NCBI GenBank assembly: GCA_016296785.1
Contig: JAEDHX010000052.1
Coordinates: 1-14,785, forward strand
Origin: Coprococcus sp.
Lineage (GTDB): Bacteria; Bacillota; Clostridia; Lachnospirales; Lachnospiraceae
Direction: 5' to 3'
DNA: 14,785 nucleotides
Each line of letters starts with the position of its first letter. Positions within the stretch are counted from its first letter, which is position 1. Shown piece after piece: positions 7,634-14,785 of the stretch. A program made the translations under genes and the position numbers. The notes under the pieces were generated by a model. The model searched no databases and was not told where the DNA came from. It was given only the letters and a program-made list of their open reading frames with translations.

Positions 7634-7716
7634 TATGTATGCCTCCTACTATTATATTGTCATACTCCTTTTTACTCTTTCATAAAAATTCTACCTAAAT
7701 ACCCAGGCTTCTACAA

Positions 7717-7745
7717 TTAATATCGTACTCTATTTTTCTACACAA
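7717..7745 (-). promoter_or_regulatory. Possible promoter of the MerR-type gene
   Basis: On the minus strand TTGTGT (7745-7740) and TATTAA (7722-7717) are spaced by 17 bases, giving a leader of about 77 bases before the ATG at 7633. Both hexamers are imperfect. A better-looking TATAAT lies just upstream of the gene but is too close to the ribosome binding site to serve as its -10. Confidence 0.4.
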
Positions 7746-7776
7746 AATTATATATTAAGCCTTTCTTGTTTTTCTA

Positions 7777-7805
7777 TTGACTTTAGAAGTTTTGCCTTAT
7801 ATACT
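7777..7805 (+). promoter_or_regulatory. Sigma-A-type promoter of pckA
   Basis: TTGACT (7777-7782) and TATACT (7800-7805) are separated by exactly 17 bases, the best vegetative promoter in the window. Transcription would begin near 7812, leaving a leader of about 93 bases. The -35 regions of this promoter and the candidate divergent merR promoter are about 32 bases apart, so the two promoters are back to back. Confidence 0.7.
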
Positions 7806-7848
7806 AGGGTTGGATAAAATTAATAGATTCATTCTCATTAATTTTTAT

Positions 7849-7871
7849 GAAAATATCCGGTGATTATTTTC
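7849..7871 (+). promoter_or_regulatory. Inverted repeat in the pckA leader, candidate operator or hairpin
   Basis: GAAAATA (7849-7855) and TATTTTC (7865-7871) form perfect 7-base arms around a 9-base centre. A direct repeat of TCCGG (7856-7860 and 7870-7874) overlaps it. A TATAAT at 7875-7880 follows at once and could be the -10 of a second promoter, although no good -35 is seen for it. The site lies downstream of the main promoter, where a repressor or an RNA structure could block transcription or access to the AGGAGG at 7891-7896. It does not match the CcpA cre or Rex consensus as I know them. Confidence 0.4.
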
Positions 7872-7904
7872 CGGTATAATAATACAAACCAGGAGGAATT
7901 AAAC

Positions 7905-9596
7905 ATGTCAACAAAAGCTATGTACAAGATCGAAGAGATCGGTAAAGGCAAAGTAGGTTTCTCAAAGACACGTTCTATCATTGAGGGCGCGTTCTATGGA
8001 AACAATGTAGTAAAGGTTAATACACTTAAGGAAGCATACAATCTTGCAAAGAACTCACCTGGAACAATCGTTACAGATATGCCTGTTTACAGAGGCGAAG
8101 AGTTTGGACTTGATGCAGATGCAAAGGTTCTTTTATTTAATGATGGTGCTGTTACAGGTCGTTATGCTACAGCTCGTCGTATTAAAGGAGAGCCGGGTGT
8201 AGATGATACAAAGCTTGACAAGGTAGTTATGGACGCTGTTTATAAGACACGTTTCAAGAAGTTATATCATGCAACTTGTTTTGTAGGCCTTGATAAGGAA
8301 TTTATGGCAAAGGCTCATCTCCTTATTCCGGAAGGTGAAGAGAACCTTCTTTATAACTGGATGCTTAACTTCCAGTATATGTCAGATGAATATGTTAAGA
8401 TGTACAAGGAGTCTAAGCCAATCGCTGATGGTAAAGAGCCGGATATCTATATCTTCTCAGATCCACAGTGGAAGCCAACAGAGAGCCCTGATGTAGACTA
8501 CAGCTGTCTCTCAGATCCACTTACTCTCTGCTATTTTGATACAGACCAGAACTGTGCTGCAATCTTAGGTATGAAGTACTTTGGTGAGCACAAGAAGGGT
8601 ACTCTTACAATGGCTTGGGCACTTGCTAACAGAAATGGTTATGCAGCATGCCACGGCGGACAGAAGGAGTACACACTTGAAGATGGTTCTAAGTTCGTTG
8701 CATCAGTTTATGGACTTTCAGGTTCAGGTAAGTCAACACTTACACATGCTAAGCATGGTGGTAAGTATCCTGCAATCAAGGTTCTTCATGATGATGCTTT
8801 CATTATCAACTCAGATACATGTGCTTCAATAGCACTTGAGCCAACATACTTCGATAAGACAGCTGATTACCCAACAGGTTGTCCTGATAACCAGTATCTT
8901 CTTACTGTTCAGAACTGTTCAGCTACTATGGATGAGGATGGCAAGATTCAGCTTGTTACAGAAGATATCAGAAATGGTAACGGACGTGCAATTAAGTCAA
9001 AATTATGGTCACCTAACCGTGTAGATAAGATTGATGCTCCTGTTAATGCTATTTTCTGGATTATGAAGGATCCAACAATCCCACCAGTAATCAAGTTAAA
9101 GGGTGCTGCTCTTGCATCAGTTATGGGTGCTACACTTGCAACAAAGACATCTACTGCTGAGCGTGTTGCTGCCGGTACAGATATGAATGCTCTTCGTATC
9201 GTTCCTTATGCTAACCCATTTAGAACATACCCACTTGTTAACGATTATGTTAAGTTCAAGAAGCTTGTTGAAGAGAAGAACGTAGATTGCTACATCATCA
9301 ATACTGGTGATTTCATGGGCAAGAAGTGTACACCTTCTGATACACTTGGTATTCTTGAAGCTATCGTTGAGAAGCGTGCCGAGTTCAAGCAGTGGGGTCC
9401 ATTCGAGGATATCGAGATTATGGATTGGGACGGCTTCGAGGTTAACCTTGATGATGCTGATTATAAGGCACAGCTCAAGGCTGCTATGCAGAACCGTGTA
9501 AATGCTGTTGAAGGCTTTGCAACAAAGAAGGACGGCTATGATAAGCTTCCTGATGAGGCATTAGCTGCACTTACTAAGCTCGTTGATGCACTTTAA
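7905..9596 (+). CDS. pckA: Phosphoenolpyruvate carboxykinase, ATP-type superfamily (divergent)
   Basis: The 563-residue enzyme is predicted to interconvert oxaloacetate plus nucleotide triphosphate with PEP, CO2 and nucleotide diphosphate in the cytoplasm, linking glycolysis, gluconeogenesis and C4-acid metabolism. LGMKYFGEHKKGTL (221-234) corresponds to the substrate/Mn region. GLSGSGKST (270-278) is the P-loop, HDDAF (295-299) the second metal motif, and RNGNGRAI (356-363) carries the Arg block. Classical E. coli-type enzymes read GLSGTGKTT and GDDEH at these places, and the adenine-pocket region here (ATKTSTAER, 412-420) also differs, so this is a divergent clade. The start is ATG 7905, with AGGAGG 8 bases upstream. 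The in-frame ATG at 7860 lies in the leader repeat. Codon choice looks biased toward a highly expressed set. In anaerobes this enzyme often runs in the PEP-carboxylating direction. Confidence 0.88.
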   Translation: MSTKAMYKIEEIGKGKVGFSKTRSIIEGAFYGNNVVKVNTLKEAYNLAKNSPGTIVTDMPVYRGEEFGLDADAKVLLFNDGAVTGRYATARRIKGEPGVDDTKLDKVVMDAVYKTRFKKLYHATCFVGLDKEFMAKAHLLIPEGEENLLYNWMLNFQYMSDEYVKMYKESKPIADGKEPDIYIFSDPQWKPTESPDVDYSCLSDPLTLCYFDTDQNCAAILGMKYFGEHKKGTLTMAWALANRNGYAACHGGQKEYTLEDGSKFVASVYGLSGSGKSTLTHAKHGGKYPAIKVLHDDAFIINSDTCASIALEPTYFDKTADYPTGCPDNQYLLTVQNCSATMDEDGKIQLVTEDIRNGNGRAIKSKLWSPNRVDKIDAPVNAIFWIMKDPTIPPVIKLKGAALASVMGATLATKTSTAERVAAGTDMNALRIVPYANPFRTYPLVNDYVKFKKLVEEKNVDCYIINTGDFMGKKCTPSDTLGILEAIVEKRAEFKQWGPFEDIEIMDWDGFEVNLDDADYKAQLKAAMQNRVNAVEGFATKKDGYDKLPDEALAALTKLVDAL

Positions 9597-9628
9597 GATT
9601 ATCTTCTATAGCAATATAGAATAATATA

Positions 9629-9674
9629 AAAAGGCATATCATGTTACTTTTATTAATAACATGATATGCCTTTT
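9629..9674. terminator. Strong bidirectional terminator between convergent pckA and the lipoprotein gene
   Basis: The arms AAAAGGCATATCATGTTA (9629-9646) and TAACATGATATGCCTTTT (9657-9674) are perfectly complementary over 18 bases, around a 10-base loop. The A-run on one side and the T-run on the other let it serve both strands. It lies between the pckA stop (9596) and the stop of the minus-strand lipoprotein gene (9697). Confidence 0.92.
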
Positions 9675-9696
9675 ATAATTTGTATAATAATAGATA

Positions 9697-10560
9697 TTAA
9701 TTATTTATTTTAGTAATTAAGAATTTGCCGTCTTCAACCTTCTTGAAGTGAACATTCTTATAATTAGTTCCTATTATAAATTCTTTCTCATCCTCAGTTG
9801 TTCTAAGATTATTCAGAGACTCCTCAGATAATGCCTTAAGAAGAATATCCGTAAAAATCTCTTCCGGAGGAATATTCATAAACTCATCAATATTAGCTGC
9901 CGACTGTCCTTCTCCAAGCTGCTGAGGATAGCTAATCATTTTTGACAGATTTTCCATATCCTTATTCTGGAATATAGTTATAATCTGCTTTGCATAAGAC
10001 TCACTCTCGTCTCTCGTCTGACGGGTAACATCAGCCCTGCTATTATAGTAATCCTGAAATATTATATACTCTGTAATTTCCTTAACTACGTCATCAAGCG
10101 TAGTCACATATGTATATAAGGAATAATTTACATGCTCATCACTCCAGAATACTATTCTTCCGGGATTTAATGTGTAATATGTCGCACCATAGCCATTTAT
10201 GCTGGTTGACAGCATATCGCCATCGCTTGTATTTTCTACCTTTGCAAGGTCGTAGCCCTTATATTTACAAGAGCCCCTAAGCTCACACTCAAGACCGTTA
10301 TATATAAAAGAAACAACAGCAATTTCATTATCCTCTATGCGATAGCTTATCTCTGAAATCTTTGGAGCCTTAATATCGATATAGAGTCCGATATTAATAA
10401 ATTCATCAGGAGAATCAACCTCACCACTTTGAATTACACTTTCCTCAGATGTACTGTCATCAGCTTTATCACACGATACTAATAGTGCCATCAAACAGCA
10501 AAGAATTAACAGCACCAATATTCGGTTAAATATTCCCCTTATTTTTATCTTCTTTACCAT
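9697..10560 (-). CDS. Predicted lipoprotein, possible DUF4367-like plus NTF2-like domains
   Basis: The 287-residue product has a basic N-terminus, a hydrophobic segment (about 13-29) and a lipobox LVSC, with C30 as the expected lipidated cysteine. It is therefore probably anchored on the outer face of the membrane. After an acidic low-complexity linker (31-50), residues 52-170 form a beta-rich region with a NYSLYTYVTTLDDVVKEI ending that resembles DUF4367-type domains. Residues 185-287 (YAKQIITIFQNKDMENLSKM..., ending in a short strand) look NTF2-like. Both domain guesses are by pattern only. Two adjacent ATGs exist (10563, 10560). The second is preferred because GGAG is 5 bases from it and only 2 from the first. 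It is the last gene of the envelope operon, 60 bases after the DUF1294 gene. Function unknown. Confidence 0.8.
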   Translation of the reverse strand: MVKKIKIRGIFNRILVLLILCCLMALLVSCDKADDSTSEESVIQSGEVDSPDEFINIGLYIDIKAPKISEISYRIEDNEIAVVSFIYNGLECELRGSCKYKGYDLAKVENTSDGDMLSTSINGYGATYYTLNPGRIVFWSDEHVNYSLYTYVTTLDDVVKEITEYIIFQDYYNSRADVTRQTRDESESYAKQIITIFQNKDMENLSKMISYPQQLGEGQSAANIDEFMNIPPEEIFTDILLKALSEESLNNLRTTEDEKEFIIGTNYKNVHFKKVEDGKFLITKINN

Positions 10561-10620
10561 CATTGCTCCTTTGTAATATCATTCTTCTTATCTGCACAAA
10601 TAGCATATAATTCTAAATAT

Positions 10621-10938
10621 CTATAGTCTTGCGAGCATAAGCATTACTATAAGACACTGCATTATAAGCATTGCCGGAATACCTAACGAGAACTTCTTCT
10701 TAGTTGTCTTGTGATGATAAGCCCTCATTCCAATAAATGCACCTGCCGCACCTCCAATAGCGGATACGATAAGCAATACCTTTTCCGGTATGCGTTTTTT
10801 GACAGTCCTGCCTGTTCGTGGAGCTCTTCCGGCCTTTGCCTTTCTTTTATCAATTCCAAACATATAGAACGATACCATATTAATAATTAATAAATATATG
10901 GCAAATATACCATAGATAATAATTGTTGTAGTATTCAT
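10621..10938 (-). CDS. DUF1294 family small membrane protein
   Basis: This 105-residue protein has about three hydrophobic helices (around 5-27, 52-70 and 84-103). It shows the DUF1294 marks: a GIDKRKAKAGR stretch after helix 1 (28-38), RIPEK (49-53), a glycine-rich second helix IGGAAGAFIGM (61-71), and a HKTTKKKF loop (76-83). The family has no established activity. Some members are fused to nucleic-acid-binding cold-shock domains, but this one is the bare membrane form. Its ATG follows the L,D-transpeptidase stop by 9 bases, with AGGTGGAG forming the SD in that gap, so translation is probably coupled. The context suggests an envelope-related role, which is unproven. Confidence 0.88.
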   Translation of the reverse strand: MNTTTIIIYGIFAIYLLIINMVSFYMFGIDKRKAKAGRAPRTGRTVKKRIPEKVLLIVSAIGGAAGAFIGMRAYHHKTTKKKFSLGIPAMLIMQCLIVMLMLARL

Positions 10939-10947
10939 ACTCCACCT

Positions 10948-12483
10948 TTAGTGACAGCCTTTCTGTTCACATTTATACTTCATATTAGGGTCTGTAGGAT
11001 CCCATGTATGCCAGGACTCAAGCTTATATGCCTTAGGCTTTGGAAATGGTCCTACGTCGTCACTATAGAAAATATTTACTGCTGTCTTAAGAGAACAGTT
11101 ATCATATATCCACTTTGCATCGCCCGCCGTTAACCTGATACAACCATGAGAGCATGTTGTACCAAGCATATTATATGCACTTACGCTAAGCACATTATTA
11201 TTGTTCTCTGCATTATAGTATACGGAATGGAATAAGAAGCTCTGGTATATCTGTGTACACCACTGGCCCCAACAAGGACCCATAAGTGTAAGCCATCTAT
11301 ACTTACATGGCGTATAATATGTACCGGTCGGAGTTGCTTCTCCTGTTGAGCAAATAAATGCCTTTACAGGAATTGTATATCCCTTTCCTTTATCCTTAGC
11401 ATAAACTGTAACAATATTATGTGTCTTATTTACCTTTATCAAATAGGAATCCTGTTTACCTATAATTTTATCTACATCAGTAAGGCGTCTTCCTTTTTTG
11501 TCAAAATAGAACTTATAGCCGGATACGTATGCCCACTTCTCCCTGTACATAACACCTCTTTCAGAGAAGTAATAATAATTATCATTTATCTCTACATATC
11601 CTGTAGCAAGTGTGCCGTTTTTCTTTACATAGTAGAACTTGCCGGCTACCTGCTTAAAACCGGGCTTAGTATATCTTATGCCTCTCTTACCAAATAAATA
11701 TCTCTTTCCATTTACCAGATAAGAACGATTTCTTACAAGCTCTCCATTTTCCTTGTAATAATACTTATTGCCGCTTTTACTCTTATACCATCCGTTATAT
11801 GGAGTACCATTCTTCTTGAATCTGTATCTGGCGCCATTTATGGTTCTTACTCCTTCCGTAAGATAGCCATACTTGCTGAAGTTATAATAGTACTTTGAGC
11901 CCTGAACCTTTCTGGCTCCTGTATAAGCCTTACCATTACCACCAAAATAGTATTTCTTTCCGGAAATTCTCACCCAGCTCTTTTTTACAAGCTTGCCATT
12001 TGAGCGGAAATAGTAATAGCTCTTATTAAGCTTATTAAGACCCGTAAATGCTTTTCCTTTGCTTCCAAAATAGTATCTATCATTATTTATGGTTATCCAT
12101 TTATCCTTTTGCATAACACCATACTTGTTAAAATAGAAGTAATATCCGCTAATCTTCTTTAGCCCAACAACAGCTCTTCCATCTTCACCTAAGTAATACT
12201 TATTACCATTATATGTCCAAAAGCAGTTCTTCTTCATTACACCATTTTCATCAAAAGCATAGAAGGAAATGACCACTTCTCCGCTAACTACTTCATTTAT
12301 AGCAATAACAGCATTCTTGACAGGAAGGTCATTTCTATAATATTTCATACCATCCTCTTCTAAATACCATCCGTTCTTTACCTCTAATGATTCATCAGTC
12401 TCTTCTGCTCTTGATATAATAGAGTAACTAAATGAAAGCATAATAATAGCAATAATAAATAAATACTTTCTCAATTGTCTCAT
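10948..12483 (-). CDS. Secreted L,D-transpeptidase (YkuD) with choline-binding-like wall repeats
   Basis: The 511-residue product has a signal peptide (about 1-26, ending near SRAEE), then about ten aromatic/glycine repeats (about 35-340) of the CW-binding/choline-binding type, then a YkuD domain (about 345-475). The catalytic block is SHGCIRL (445-451), with C448 as nucleophile, H446 and R450 beside it, and H419 upstream. Such enzymes make 3-3 cross-links between peptidoglycan stems or attach proteins to the wall, and the repeats would hold the enzyme at the cell wall. The catalytic half is unusually rich in cysteine (C378, C393, C404, C409, C444, C448, C463), and a C-terminal tail carries CEQKGCH. 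The gene begins 12 bases after the SEDS gene, with AAGGAG overlapping that gene's stop region. This points to coupled expression with a peptidoglycan polymerase. Confidence 0.93.
   Translation of the reverse strand: MRQLRKYLFIIAIIMLSFSYSIISRAEETDESLEVKNGWYLEEDGMKYYRNDLPVKNAVIAINEVVSGEVVISFYAFDENGVMKKNCFWTYNGNKYYLGEDGRAVVGLKKISGYYFYFNKYGVMQKDKWITINNDRYYFGSKGKAFTGLNKLNKSYYYFRSNGKLVKKSWVRISGKKYYFGGNGKAYTGARKVQGSKYYYNFSKYGYLTEGVRTINGARYRFKKNGTPYNGWYKSKSGNKYYYKENGELVRNRSYLVNGKRYLFGKRGIRYTKPGFKQVAGKFYYVKKNGTLATGYVEINDNYYYFSERGVMYREKWAYVSGYKFYFDKKGRRLTDVDKIIGKQDSYLIKVNKTHNIVTVYAKDKGKGYTIPVKAFICSTGEATPTGTYYTPCKYRWLTLMGPCWGQWCTQIYQSFLFHSVYYNAENNNNVLSVSAYNMLGTTCSHGCIRLTAGDAKWIYDNCSLKTAVNIFYSDDVGPFPKPKAYKLESWHTWDPTDPNMKYKCEQKGCH
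11464..12384 (-). repeat. Tandem wall-binding repeats inside the L,D-transpeptidase gene
   Basis: About ten protein repeats of roughly 20-45 residues occupy residues 34-340. Units read like KYYFGGNGKAYTG, YYYFRSNGKLVKK and FYYVKKNGTLATG, with alternating long and short forms. Each has an aromatic triplet, a turn with N/D-G, and a following hydrophobic strand. The repeats are divergent in sequence, so they look old and not recently duplicated. Confidence 0.8.
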
Positions 12484-12495
12484 AATATAAGCTCC

Positions 12496-13689
12496 TTATT
12501 TTCCTTTGGAATATTTGGGATTTATCTGCTGCATTCTGACTCCCAATACAAGGCCTATCTCTGCTAATGTAAATAACATCGCAGATCCACCATAACTGAT
12601 AAACGGAAGTGAAACACCTGTATTAGGAAATAAATTTACAGCAACAAATACATTTACAATTATCTGGTAGGTAATATGAAGCATAACACCAATTACCACC
12701 AAGCTTCCATATAAATTTCTGGATTCCTTTACTACCTTTTTCATCTGGAACAAGAGATAACCATACATAATGAACAATATGGCAACACCAATTAACCCAA
12801 GCTCTTCACAAATAATAGCAAATATCATATCATTCTGTGCTTCGGGTATATTAATAAGCTTCTGCGTACCGTTACCAAGACCTTTGCCAAGCAGTCCGCC
12901 ACTTCCAATGGCATATAATGACTGAAGCACCTGATATCCTATTGAATTAGCATATCGTTCAGGGTCCATCCATGCAAAGAATCTTCTCATCTGATATGGG
13001 TAATTGTCAATCTCCGATTCAAGTGGCAGGTTATTTTTTACTAATATCAGGAATATAGTTACACCTATCCCAATAATGAGCAAAGCTCCAAGATGAAGCT
13101 TCCAATTGTGACTAACAATAAATGTAAGTGTAAATACCATTAGCATTAGAATAATAGCACTACTAAGATTAGATGAAATTAAAAATACTGCACCTGCCTG
13201 TATTGCTACTAAAATCCATACAAATATAATGAACTTCCAATCATCCATTAACTTCCAATTACGACTTATTATTGCTGCCATAAAGATAATCACGCATATT
13301 CTAACAAAGTCAGCAACCTGTATCTGAACACCGAATATTACTACCCACCTGGTAGCTCCATTTACACTTATTGCAAAACCGGTAAATAGAAGACCCAGGG
13401 AAGCAAGTGCAAGAACATACACAATCCAACATAGCTTTTTAATAAATTTAAAATTAATAAAGAATAGTACTGCCATTGCAATGAATCCAACAACAATATT
13501 CACACACTGTTTCTTAAAATAAAAGGCAGAATCATAATTGGTTGTACTGCTTATCGAGGCAGAATAGCTAGAAGCACTAAATATCATAATTAGGCCAAAA
13601 GCGCACAGAAATAATACTGCCGTAATTATCTTAAAGCTTACGCCAGAGGTATATACTGTTTTCTTTTCCTCGCTACCATTTGTACTCAT
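12496..13689 (-). CDS. SEDS-family peptidoglycan glycosyltransferase (FtsW/RodA/SpoVE type)
   Basis: The 397-residue polytopic membrane protein belongs to the SEDS family, which polymerises lipid II into glycan strands together with a class B PBP. Conserved parts are IFSASSYSA (36-44), NGATRWV (110-116), RFFAWMDPERYA (236-247), QSLYAIGSGGLLGKGLGNG (255-273), IPEAQNDMIFAIICEELGLIG (281-301, with D287 at the catalytic Asp position), and FPNTGVSLPFISYGGSA (354-370). Two common signatures deviate: the usual QPSE block reads QVAD (124-127), and the usual QPDxG block reads SSNLSS (172-177). I do not assign it to FtsW, RodA or SpoVE. It starts 5 bases after the upstream gene's stop with only a weak SD (AGGTAGA), suggesting translational coupling. 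No class B PBP is present within the window. Confidence 0.9.
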   Translation of the reverse strand: MSTNGSEEKKTVYTSGVSFKIITAVLFLCAFGLIMIFSASSYSASISSTTNYDSAFYFKKQCVNIVVGFIAMAVLFFINFKFIKKLCWIVYVLALASLGLLFTGFAISVNGATRWVVIFGVQIQVADFVRICVIIFMAAIISRNWKLMDDWKFIIFVWILVAIQAGAVFLISSNLSSAIILMLMVFTLTFIVSHNWKLHLGALLIIGIGVTIFLILVKNNLPLESEIDNYPYQMRRFFAWMDPERYANSIGYQVLQSLYAIGSGGLLGKGLGNGTQKLINIPEAQNDMIFAIICEELGLIGVAILFIMYGYLLFQMKKVVKESRNLYGSLVVIGVMLHITYQIIVNVFVAVNLFPNTGVSLPFISYGGSAMLFTLAEIGLVLGVRMQQINPKYSKGK

Positions 13690-13694
13690 ATCTT

Positions 13695-14785
13695 CTACCT
13701 GTCAGGCTTGATAATGTCCCTGACCTTCGCTCCTATATATACATAATTATTATCTGACTTTAATTCAATATATTCACCCTTATTGTAGCCGGTTATTGCA
13801 GCTTCAAAGCCTTTAATATTGTCCTTCCTGCCATAGTTGCAGTAGAATCTGCCGGATTCAAAAGCATATGATAATACAGAATTAATCTCCGGACTGCCTG
13901 CCTTATTAATATATGTACAGGAATATCTGATCTCTAATCTGTTATCTGAAGATATATCTTCCTTCACAATTGATATTTCTCTTCCGGTTTTATCGCTATA
14001 TTTTATCTCCATATTAGCACATAAATAATCGCTGCCATAAAAATTAATCTCAAAATTAATTTTCTTATCTGATACGTCTTTACAGTAAAGGCTGACTAAC
14101 TGGTTCTTACTGTTTACTGCAAAATATACGTCCAAATCCTCCATTGATTCGGTTTTGTCATTTATAACCTCGAACAGCTCCTCCATATCATATCCGGTAA
14201 GCTTTTCAATTAGCTTATCAGCCTCTTTTCCTGTATCAGTTGATATATTATAACAATCCTGAACATATGTGGCAATATCATTTGCATTAAAAGCTATGCG
14301 ATAAACCTTACATTTTATCTCTTTTCCGCCAATATTAAAGTATTTCTTACCACATCTTTCAGATTCAAGGTTTAATACAAGGTCAATTGTTTCTTTATAC
14401 AGGTTACTAAATGAGTTCTCCTCCTTTGCCGTACCGGTAAGTGCCTGCATAAGCTGCTTATAGCTTTTAGCCTTTTTACCAACAAAGAAGGCGCTATTAT
14501 AATCTATCTCCATATTATATGGCTTCCTGCCAATGCCCTCACAGCCTATAATTGATGTATCTGCATCAGCATATAATGACAATTCCTTCTTTGACTTATC
14601 TTTTTTCTTATTCTCATATGAAACATATGTATAGAATTTGTTCTCGTCCTTATTTCTGCGAATACTGCCATTAACGTATCTGTCCTCATCATCACTAATC
14701 AGCTCTACGTCAAAGTTGCCCTTCATCATGGAATATGCCATGTCGTAGCCGCCATATTTCTGATTAATTCCTGATTCGCCTGCGG
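13695..14785 (-). CDS. Unrecognised protein, N-terminus cut by window edge
   Basis: I do not recognise this protein. The frame is open to the right edge (first full codon at 14783), giving 362 visible residues. The ATG at 14741 is only the first Met in the window and has no SD, and 14 further in-frame codons precede it. The visible part is hydrophilic, with no membrane helix. It alternates charged loops with short beta-strand stretches (for example DLDVYFAVNSKNQLVSLYCKD, KINFEINFYG, ENNYVYIGAKVR-like ends) and contains several Lys-rich turns. It could be the outer domain of a membrane-anchored protein whose anchor lies outside the window. That is inferred from the pattern and from its place directly upstream of the SEDS gene, which follows its stop by 5 bases. 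Probably part of the same operon. Confidence 0.75.
   Translation of the reverse strand, partial: AGESGINQKYGGYDMAYSMMKGNFDVELISDDEDRYVNGSIRRNKDENKFYTYVSYENKKKDKSKKELSLYADADTSIIGCEGIGRKPYNMEIDYNSAFFVGKKAKSYKQLMQALTGTAKEENSFSNLYKETIDLVLNLESERCGKKYFNIGGKEIKCKVYRIAFNANDIATYVQDCYNISTDTGKEADKLIEKLTGYDMEELFEVINDKTESMEDLDVYFAVNSKNQLVSLYCKDVSDKKINFEINFYGSDYLCANMEIKYSDKTGREISIVKEDISSDNRLEIRYSCTYINKAGSPEINSVLSYAFESGRFYCNYGRKDNIKGFEAAITGYNKGEYIELKSDNNYVYIGAKVRDIIKPDR

Noticed and set aside
7651..7656. TATAAT just before the MerR-type gene as its -10
   Set aside because: The predicted start would fall on the ribosome binding site, and no -35 is seen at the right distance.
7266..7685. 139-codon plus-strand open frame opposite the MerR-type gene
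   Set aside because: Serine/leucine-rich translation typical of an antisense shadow of charged coiled-coil coding sequence. No SD was seen.
14741..14741. ATG at 14741 as the true start of the unknown gene
   Set aside because: The frame stays open to the window edge and no SD precedes this ATG, so the gene most likely begins outside the window.

Overview
The window looks like chromosomal DNA of a low-GC, spore-forming Clostridia, most probably a Lachnospiraceae member. I infer this from the AT-rich composition, strong AGGAGG-type ribosome binding sites, an archaeal/eukaryote-type prolyl-tRNA synthetase, a CotS-family coat-kinase homologue, and a YkuD L,D-transpeptidase carrying choline-binding-like wall repeats. 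No mobile element, CRISPR array, tRNA or rRNA gene was found. Every gene except pckA lies on the minus strand.

Layout from right to left, which is the direction of transcription for the minus-strand genes. (A) 14785-9697 is a tightly packed envelope operon. It holds a 5'-truncated unknown gene, a SEDS (FtsW/RodA-type) polymerase, a secreted L,D-transpeptidase with about ten wall-binding repeats, a small DUF1294 membrane protein and a lipoprotein, and it ends at a strong shared terminator (9629-9674). (B) pckA (PEP carboxykinase, plus strand, 7905-9596) converges on that terminator. It has a near-consensus promoter and an inverted repeat in its leader. (C) Divergent from pckA is a MerR-type DNA-binding protein with a coiled-coil tail. 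(D) Next come a sensor kinase and OmpR-type regulator pair, overlapping by 8 bases, followed by an RluA-family pseudouridine synthase. (E) proS and cca form a tRNA-maturation/charging operon with its own sigma-A-type promoter. (F) At the left edge is a CotS-family gene, truncated by the window, that starts at a TTG codon and is missed by a simple ATG search.

The genes suggest a housekeeping core (tRNA charging, CCA addition, RNA modification, gluconeogenesis/anaplerosis) next to a peptidoglycan synthesis and remodelling cluster. The most interesting structure is the 72-base junction between cca and the CotS-like gene. There, a terminator-like hairpin, a sigma-E-like sporulation promoter and the Shine-Dalgarno sequence of the next gene appear to share the same bases. 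Read-through from cca would be terminated or have its SD masked. A transcript starting inside the hairpin loop would escape both. The CotS-like protein also lacks the catalytic Asp of its kinase loop. I see no clear novel multi-gene system. The rest is ordinary chromosome with a few divergent family members.
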